From assembly GCF_900115675.1 (NCBI RefSeq), contig NZ_FOXI01000004.1:238033-302032 (forward strand): a DNA stretch of 64,000 bases. Direction: 5' to 3'. Shown in pieces: positions 58,970 to 64,000 of the stretch. The notes under the pieces are model-generated. The model ran no database searches. It had not been told where the DNA came from and worked only from the letters and a program-made list of their open reading frames with translations. The position numbers were made by a program, and so were the translations under genes. This DNA is from Halolamina pelagica. Lineage in GTDB: Archaea > Halobacteriota > Halobacteria > Halobacteriales > Haloferacaceae. Numbering within the stretch: the first letter of the stretch is position 1; every line of letters begins with the position of its first letter.

Positions 58970-59107
58970 ATGAAGGAGTACGAGTACGTCTGTCAGGAAT
59001 GCGGGCAGCAGATCGAGGTCAACGGACCGATGCGTGAGGCCATCCTCGAAAACGGCTGTCCGGTCTGCTCGGCACCCGCCCAGTCCGCTCACTTTTGCGA
59101 CCAGTAA
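58970..59107 (+). CDS. 45-aa zinc-ribbon small protein
   Basis: Translated from ATG 58970 to TAA 59107. The sequence begins MKEYEYVCQECGQQIEVNG and ends with CPVCSAPAQSAHFC, two CxxC knuckles forming a zinc ribbon. Haloarchaea encode related small zinc ribbons. The stop is immediately followed by the convergent FMN-binding gene. Function is unknown; it is too short for a catalytic domain. Confidence 0.78.
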   Translation: MKEYEYVCQECGQQIEVNGPMREAILENGCPVCSAPAQSAHFCDQ

Positions 59108-59563
59108 TCAGGCGTCGCGATCGACTTCGGTTCGCCGCCCCGTCAGGTTCGTCGTCTCGAACTCGTACAGTCGGATGTCGAGGTCCTCCTTCGGCTCGCC
59201 CCAGATCTCGAACAGCGGCCGTTCGGCGTCGCCGTACTGCTCGATCTGTTCGACGGAGAGTTCGCTCGGGTCGGTCTCGTTGAGCGTCCCCTCGGCGACG
59301 ACGCTGCGATACGCCCCCTTGTCGTCGTCGCCGTAGACGACGAAGCGAGCGCTCGTGTTGGCGTCCAGGAACCGGCGTTTCTCGCTCTCCGGCGTCGAGA
59401 CTAACCGGAAGTAGAACGACGCTCTCCCTGCATCGTAACCGTACGAGACCGGCGCGGCGTACGGGTCGTCGCCCTCGGCGAGCGAAAGCACTCCCGTCTC
59501 GTTCTCACCGAGAAACGCGTCCGTCTCCTCGCGCGTCATCTCGGTCTCTCGGGCGAGTGGCAT
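59108..59563 (-). CDS. Pyridoxamine 5'-phosphate oxidase-like FMN-binding protein, copy 2
   Basis: A 151-residue split-barrel protein. MTREETDAFLGENETGVLSLAEG and YAAPVSYGYD match the paralogue at 26205-26654; FVVYGDDDKGAYRSVVAEGTL is the next conserved block. It likely binds a flavin. It begins near a promoter-like area 60-80 bases before the bacterio-opsin activator-type gene end and ends at the stop of the zinc-ribbon gene. Confidence 0.85.
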   Translation of the reverse strand: MPLARETEMTREETDAFLGENETGVLSLAEGDDPYAAPVSYGYDAGRASFYFRLVSTPESEKRRFLDANTSARFVVYGDDDKGAYRSVVAEGTLNETDPSELSVEQIEQYGDAERPLFEIWGEPKEDLDIRLYEFETTNLTGRRTEVDRDA

Positions 59564-59641
59564 CCTTACCCCGACCCAACAGAGCGTCCGGTTAATCCAT
59601 TACGATTGGCGTAGCCGAATCGGAGTCGACCTCGGCGTCGC

Positions 59642-60349
59642 CTACCCGTCGTCGAACACGTCCCCGAACAGCTTGCGTTGGGCGGCGGTGAGGTGTTCGG
59701 CGAACGTCGACTGCGAGATACCCAGCTCGTCGGCGAGTTCGGTGCCGTTGGCCTCCCTGGGGCGCTCGAAGTACCCTTCGCGGTACGCCGTCCGGAGCAC
59801 CTCCTGCTGTCGGTCCGTGAGCTTCCCGTAGTTGACGAACCGCCGGTCCTCGGGGCTCCCGGACAACGGGGGCTGCAGGAGTTGTTGAACGTCCATCGAG
59901 GGGAACCGGTCACGCAGCGTGGCGGTCACCTCCTGGAGCTGCTCGAACGTCTCGGCGTGGAAGACGACGGTGAGCTCCCCTTCCCCCGCGAGGAAGCGGT
60001 GGATCGGGCAGTCGAACTGGCCCAGACACGTACACGGACAGTCGTCCGCGTGCTCGACCCGGTAGACGTCGGCGGTGCCGTAGGAGAACACCGGCTCGGT
60101 GGTCGCAACCGGCTCGGACTGTGCCTGGCTACCGGACTGGTTCAACGCGTCGTCGCCATCGGGCTGTGACCCGTCCGACTCGCGTGTCGACGTGTCAACG
60201 TCGACGAGGAACTCCGTCACTGGCGGCCCCGTCGCGGAGACGCTCGTGGCGACGCTGTCGATCTCCGTGTCGGCCGCTGCCGAGAACCGGGCGACTGAAC
60301 AGCCCGCCGGGCTATCGAACGTCACGGTGGCCCGGATACCGGTGCTCAT
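59642..60349 (-). CDS. Bacterio-opsin activator-type (HTH-10) regulator
   Basis: A 235-residue regulator. The C-terminal HTH-10 domain begins KLTDRQQEVLRTAYREGYF and continues ELADELGISQSTFAEHLTAAQRKLF, typical of haloarchaeal Bat-like activators. The N-terminal half contains a CPCTCLGQFDCPIHRF cysteine/histidine cluster that could bind metal or a redox cofactor. It is divergent from the winged-helix gene at 60480 with a TATA-like TTATAAAC between them. The start at MSTGIRATVT follows family length. Confidence 0.85.
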   Translation of the reverse strand: MSTGIRATVTFDSPAGCSVARFSAAADTEIDSVATSVSATGPPVTEFLVDVDTSTRESDGSQPDGDDALNQSGSQAQSEPVATTEPVFSYGTADVYRVEHADDCPCTCLGQFDCPIHRFLAGEGELTVVFHAETFEQLQEVTATLRDRFPSMDVQQLLQPPLSGSPEDRRFVNYGKLTDRQQEVLRTAYREGYFERPREANGTELADELGISQSTFAEHLTAAQRKLFGDVFDDG

Positions 60350-60417
60350 GTGTGGTACCCCCGTATCGTGTTCGAACCCTCTTGAGTGCGGTGGTCGTCC
60401 CGAAGACGGCCGGTAGC

Positions 60418-60425
60418 TTATAAAC
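60418..60425 (+). promoter_or_regulatory. TATA box (TTATAAAC) of the winged-helix gene
   Basis: TTATAAAC lies 22-29 bases before an ATG at 60447 and 55-62 bases before the ATG at 60480. Its near-consensus sequence is the clearest TATA box in the window. A leaderless start at 60447 would add 11 residues. Confidence 0.6.
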
Positions 60426-60479
60426 CACCCCCAATATCCGTGCTTCATGCTTGTGGGGGAGCAAGCCCCACTGTGGAGT

Positions 60480-60845
60480 ATGAGCCACGCCGTCTCCGCT
60501 CCGAAGAACCAACGCCCTGGCACCGACTCGGCGGAAGTCATCCGTTCCGAGAACGAGATCACGGACCTGCTCGCCGCGCTCGACGACTCCGACTGTCGAT
60601 CCGTCCTCGAAGTCACCGGCGACGAACCGCTGTCGGCGAAGGACATCGTCGAACGCTGTGACATCCCGTCGTCGACGGCCTACCGCAAGATCGAACGGCT
60701 GGTCGACCTCGGCCTCCTGGAGGAGGGAATCCGGATCCGGAGCTCCGGGAAACACGCCAGCGAGTACCGGCGCTGCATCGAGGGTGTCGAACTCTCCATC
60801 GGCGACGACGGGACCGAGGTCCGTGTGGTCGGCTGCGAACAGTAA
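60480..60845 (+). CDS. Winged-helix (ArsR-like) DNA-binding protein
   Basis: A 121-residue protein (132 if started at 60447). The winged helix includes LLAALDDSDCRSVLEVTGDEPLSAKDIVERCDIPSSTAYRKIERLVDLGLLEEG. A short C-terminal beta region (VELSIGDDGTEVRVVG) follows. It is divergent from the HTH-10 regulator, and the two are often linked in haloarchaea. The ligand is unknown; there are few cysteines (two internal). It is probably a repressor. Confidence 0.82.
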   Translation: MSHAVSAPKNQRPGTDSAEVIRSENEITDLLAALDDSDCRSVLEVTGDEPLSAKDIVERCDIPSSTAYRKIERLVDLGLLEEGIRIRSSGKHASEYRRCIEGVELSIGDDGTEVRVVGCEQ

Positions 60846-60951
60846 CCTACCGATTCTGTATCGCGATAACCGATTTATACCCTCCGTCTCCCCCGGCTAG
60901 TCCCCTTCGCTACCCGAACCCTTCATAATCGTTCCGGCGAAAGGTCAGGCC

Positions 60952-62652
60952 ATGTACGACGACGAGGACCTCGCGGAGATACGTGAGTCCCGTGAGCAGT
61001 GGGAACGAGAGACGGTCGACCCGACGCTCGATGCCTACGGCGAGCGAAAGGATCGCTTCGCGACGGTCTCGAACCTCGAGATCGACCGACTGTACGACCC
61101 GACCGACGTGGCCGATCTCGACTACGAGGAGGACCTGGGCAACCCCGGCGAGTTCCCCTTCACCCGCGGCCCGTACCCGACGATGTACCGCGGGCGGACG
61201 TGGACGATGCGGCAGTTCGCCGGGTTCGGTTCCGCCGAGGACACGAACGAGCGGTTCCACTACCTGATCGAGGAGGGTCAGACCGGTCTCTCGACGGCGT
61301 TCGACATGCCGTCGCTGATGGGGCTTGACTCCGACGACCCCATGGCCCTCGGGGAAGTGGGGAAGGAGGGCGTCGCCGTCGACACGCTGCGGGACATGGA
61401 GATCCTCTTCGACGGGATCGACGTCGGCGAGGTGTCCACGTCGTTCACGATCAACCCCTCGGCGCCGGTGATCTACGCGATGTACCTCGCGCTGGCCGAC
61501 CAGCAGGGCGTCCCCCGCGAGGAGGTGCGTGGCACCCTCCAGAACGACATGTTGAAGGAGTTCATCGCCCAGAAGGAGTGGGTGATCCCCCCCGAGCCGT
61601 CGCTGGATATCGTCACCGACACCATCGAGTTCGCGGCCGCGGAGACGCCGAAGTTCAGCCCGGTCTCGATCTCGGGCTACCACATCCGGGAGGCCGGCTC
61701 GACGGCGGTCCAGGAGCTCGCGTTCACCCTCGCCGACGGGTTCGCGTACGTCGAGGACTGTCTCGACCGCGGGATGGCCGTCGACGAGTTCGCGCCCCAG
61801 CTCAGCTTCTTCTTCAACTCCCACAACTCCATCTTCGAGGAGGTCGCGAAGTTCCGCGCCGCGCGGCGCATCTACGCCCGCGTGATGGACGAGTGGTACG
61901 ACGCCGAGGCCGACGAGTCCAAACAGCTGAAGTTCCACACCCAGACGGCCGGCCAGTCGCTGACGGCCCAGCAGCCCCTGAACAACATCGTCCGGGTGAC
62001 GATCCAGGCGCTGGCGGGCGTCTTCGGCGGCACGCAGAGCCTCCACACCAACTCCTACGACGAGGCGCTGGCGCTGCCCAGCGAGGAGGCGGTCCGGGTC
62101 GCGCTGCGGACCCAGCAGATCATCGCCGAGGAGTCCGGCGCCGCCGACAGCGTCGACCCGCTCGCGGGCTCGTTCATGGTCGAGAGCCTCACCGACGAGG
62201 TCGAGGAGGAAGCGATGGAGTACATCGAGACGATCAAGGAGATGGGCGACGGTTCGGTCCGGGACGGCGTCCTCACCGGTATCGAGGAGGGGTACTTCCA
62301 CCGCGAGATCCAGGAGTCCTCCTACGAGTACCAGGAGCGCGTCGAGGACGAGGAGGAGGTCGTCGTCGGCGTCAACAAGTACGTCTCCGAGGAGGACACC
62401 TCGCCGGAGGTGCTCAAGGTCGACGAGGAGGTCGCCGAACACCAGCGCGAGCGCCTCGCCGAAGTCAAGGAGGAGCGCGACGACGAGGCCGTCGAGGCCG
62501 CGCTCGACGACCTGCAGGACGCCATCGACGACGACGAGAACGTGATGCCCCACATCATCACCGCCGTCAAGGCGTACGCGACGATGGGCGAGATCATGGA
62601 CGTGTTCGAGGCCGAGTACGGCGAGTACCGCGAGAAGATCGGGCTGGCCTGA
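60952..62652 (+). CDS. Methylmalonyl-CoA mutase large (alpha) subunit
   Basis: A 566-residue subunit. PTMYRGRTWTMRQFAGFG is the substrate-binding motif near residue 75; TAFDMPSLMGLDSDDP, SISGYHIREAGSTAVQELAF and AGVFGGTQSLHTNSYDEALALP mark the TIM-barrel active site. The B12 domain is separate (29419-29835). It isomerises methylmalonyl-CoA to succinyl-CoA, so propionyl units can enter the citric acid cycle. CTTCATAATCG lies about 21-31 bases upstream as a possible TATA element. Confidence 0.95.
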   Translation: MYDDEDLAEIRESREQWERETVDPTLDAYGERKDRFATVSNLEIDRLYDPTDVADLDYEEDLGNPGEFPFTRGPYPTMYRGRTWTMRQFAGFGSAEDTNERFHYLIEEGQTGLSTAFDMPSLMGLDSDDPMALGEVGKEGVAVDTLRDMEILFDGIDVGEVSTSFTINPSAPVIYAMYLALADQQGVPREEVRGTLQNDMLKEFIAQKEWVIPPEPSLDIVTDTIEFAAAETPKFSPVSISGYHIREAGSTAVQELAFTLADGFAYVEDCLDRGMAVDEFAPQLSFFFNSHNSIFEEVAKFRAARRIYARVMDEWYDAEADESKQLKFHTQTAGQSLTAQQPLNNIVRVTIQALAGVFGGTQSLHTNSYDEALALPSEEAVRVALRTQQIIAEESGAADSVDPLAGSFMVESLTDEVEEEAMEYIETIKEMGDGSVRDGVLTGIEEGYFHREIQESSYEYQERVEDEEEVVVGVNKYVSEEDTSPEVLKVDEEVAEHQRERLAEVKEERDDEAVEAALDDLQDAIDDDENVMPHIITAVKAYATMGEIMDVFEAEYGEYREKIGLA

Positions 62653-62691
62653 CCGGCCGGCGTTCTCACGGTTTTCGCCGCAGGAGGTGGG

Positions 62692-62699
62692 GTTTATGT
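62692..62699 (+). promoter_or_regulatory. TATA-like box of the acetyl-CoA synthetase gene
   Basis: GTTTATGT lies 28-35 bases before the ATG at 62727. Confidence 0.45.
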
Positions 62700-62726
62700 C
62701 CGCGACGACACACAGTAGTCCTGACT

Positions 62727-64000
62727 ATGTCGGACGATGACACTGAACTCGAAGCCCGACTCGAAGCGCAGGACAGCTTCGAGCCGCCGGAGTCGTTCGT
62801 CGAGCAGGCAAACGTCGCCGATCCGGGCGTCTACGAGGAGTTCGAGGAGAACTGGCCCGACTGCTGGGAGGGGGCGGCGGACATGCTCGACTGGGAGACC
62901 GAGTACGACACCGTACTGGACGACTCGAACCCGCCCTTCTTCGAGTGGTTCACGGGCGGCGAACTCAACGCCTCGGCCAACTGCCTCGACCGCCATCTCG
63001 ACGAGCGCGGCGACGAGGCCGCGATCGAGTGGGTCGGCGAACCCACCGAGGAGGCCAACCGCACCTACACGTACGAGGAACTGCATCGCGAGGTGAACGA
63101 GGCGGCCGCGGCGCTGCGGGAGCTGGGCGTCGGCGAGGACGACGTCGTCACGATGTACATGCCGATGATCCCGGAACTCCCCATCGCGATGCTCGCCTGC
63201 GCCCGCATCGGCGCGCCGCACTCGGTCGTGTTCGCCGGCTTCTCCGCCGACGCGCTCGCGACCCGGATGAACGCCGCCGACTCGGAGTACCTAATCACCG
63301 CCGACGGCTACTACCGGCGCGGCGACCCGCTCGACCACCTCGAGAAGGCCAACGAGGGCCTCGATGGCGTCGACCACGGGACGGAGACGCTGGTCGTCAA
63401 CCGACTGCCCGAGGCGGACTCGTTCGATCACGAACTCGGTGACACCCAGACGTTCTGGACCGACGCCGTCCACGCACAGAAGGGTGCGGAGGTCGAACCG
63501 GTCGCGCGGGACGCCGAGGACATGCTGTTCCTCATGTACACCTCCGGCACCACGGGCCAGCCCAAAGGCGTGAAACACACGACGGGGGGCTACCTCTCGT
63601 GGGCGGCGTGGACTTCTCACGCGGTACTGGACATCAAGCCCGAGGACACGTACTTCTGTTCGGCCGACATCGGCTGGATCACCGGCCACTCCTACATCGT
63701 CTACGGCCCGCTCGCGCTCGGGACGACGACGATGATGTACGAGGGAACCCCGGATTACCCCGAGCGCGACCGTCTCTGGGAGATCGTCGAGGAGTACAAG
63801 GCCACGCAACTCTACACGGCACCGACGGCGATCCGGGCGTTCATGAAGTGGGGGACGGAGTACCCCGACGCGCACGATCTGTCGAGTCTGCGCCTCTTGG
63901 GTACCGTGGGCGAGCCGATCAACCCCCGCGCCTGGAAGTGGTACTACAAGCACATCGGCGACGAGTCCTGCCCGGTCGTGGACACGTGGTGGCAGACCGA
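62727..64000 (+). CDS. acs: Acetyl-CoA synthetase (partial, runs off the right edge)
   Basis: The first 424 residues of an AMP-forming acyl-CoA synthetase. An N-terminal cap domain (MSDDDTELEARLEAQDSFEPP) is followed by the ATP-binding motif YTSGTTGQPKGVKH, the SADIGWITGHSYIVYGPL segment and LLGTVGEPINPRAW; the frame runs into the right edge with VDTWWQT. The enzyme activates acetate or propionate to its CoA ester, which fits the mutase gene just upstream. The last third is not visible. Confidence 0.95.
   Translation, partial: MSDDDTELEARLEAQDSFEPPESFVEQANVADPGVYEEFEENWPDCWEGAADMLDWETEYDTVLDDSNPPFFEWFTGGELNASANCLDRHLDERGDEAAIEWVGEPTEEANRTYTYEELHREVNEAAAALRELGVGEDDVVTMYMPMIPELPIAMLACARIGAPHSVVFAGFSADALATRMNAADSEYLITADGYYRRGDPLDHLEKANEGLDGVDHGTETLVVNRLPEADSFDHELGDTQTFWTDAVHAQKGAEVEPVARDAEDMLFLMYTSGTTGQPKGVKHTTGGYLSWAAWTSHAVLDIKPEDTYFCSADIGWITGHSYIVYGPLALGTTTMMYEGTPDYPERDRLWEIVEEYKATQLYTAPTAIRAFMKWGTEYPDAHDLSSLRLLGTVGEPINPRAWKWYYKHIGDESCPVVDTWWQT

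Overview
The window comes from an extremely halophilic archaeon (class Halobacteria). The DNA is very GC-rich. The predicted proteins are strongly acidic (Asp/Glu-rich surfaces), and many starts have a short A/T-rich box about 25-30 bases upstream with almost no leader, as expected for leaderless archaeal transcripts. Archaeal lineage markers include sn-glycerol-1-phosphate dehydrogenase, archaeal prolyl-tRNA synthetase, the KH/beta-CASP termination factor aCPSF1, a geranylgeranyl reductase-type flavoprotein and halocyanins. No rRNA, tRNA, CRISPR array, insertion sequence or prophage was seen. The region reads as core chromosome with small haloarchaeal accessory genes. The genus cannot be fixed from the sequence alone.

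Layout. 1-7.4 kb: partial DoxX, AlaX, an HD hydrolase, a 330-aa epimerase, a threonine synthase-like protein lacking the PLP lysine, a thiolase/DUF35 pair and an alpha/beta hydrolase. 7.5-11.4 kb: DtxR-type regulator, GDT1-type cation transporter, LysE exporter, lipid G1P dehydrogenase, Nudix. 11.7-19.5 kb: DUF420, endonuclease III, then a b6f-like cytochrome bc operon (Tat cupredoxin, small membrane subunits, split cytochrome b) ending in a 36-bp tandem repeat; on the other strand an M28 peptidase, a degenerate NAD kinase homologue and a membrane protein. 21-29.3 kb: flavoprotein, regulator, amphi-Trp and DnaJ-like proteins, S9 peptidase, FMN-binding protein, several small membrane proteins and a 49-aa zinc ribbon. 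29.4-37 kb: the B12 subunit of methylmalonyl-CoA mutase with MeaB, AI-2E transporter, second epimerase, CinA-like protein, SMR transporter, ProS, and a Nudix protein with an in-frame 36-bp repeat. 37.3-50 kb: aCPSF1, divergent regulator/BBE oxidoreductase with a downstream membrane-protein ORF broken by TAG, endonuclease III-like protein, DUF371, coiled-coil protein, SppA, DUF373, aldo/keto reductase, geranylgeranyl reductase. 50.3-64 kb: MATE, 2-oxoacid:ferredoxin oxidoreductase (korAB), flavin reductase, second cupredoxin, glycosyltransferase, MTH865 protein, M42 peptidase followed by 71-bp hairpin repeats, a 45-aa zinc ribbon, FMN protein, two regulators, methylmalonyl-CoA mutase large subunit and the start of acetyl-CoA synthetase.

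How the genes fit together. The respiratory operon would pass electrons from quinol through the b-type cytochrome to blue-copper proteins; no Rieske protein is encoded nearby. KorAB, the mutase subunits, MeaB and acetyl-CoA synthetase point to use of acyl-CoA and organic acids. The most unusual signals are the pseudoenzyme-like threonine synthase paralogue, the 71-bp tandem hairpins with a compensatory base change, short tandem repeats placed on gene stop codons, the cupredoxin-for-Rieske arrangement and the amber-interrupted membrane protein.
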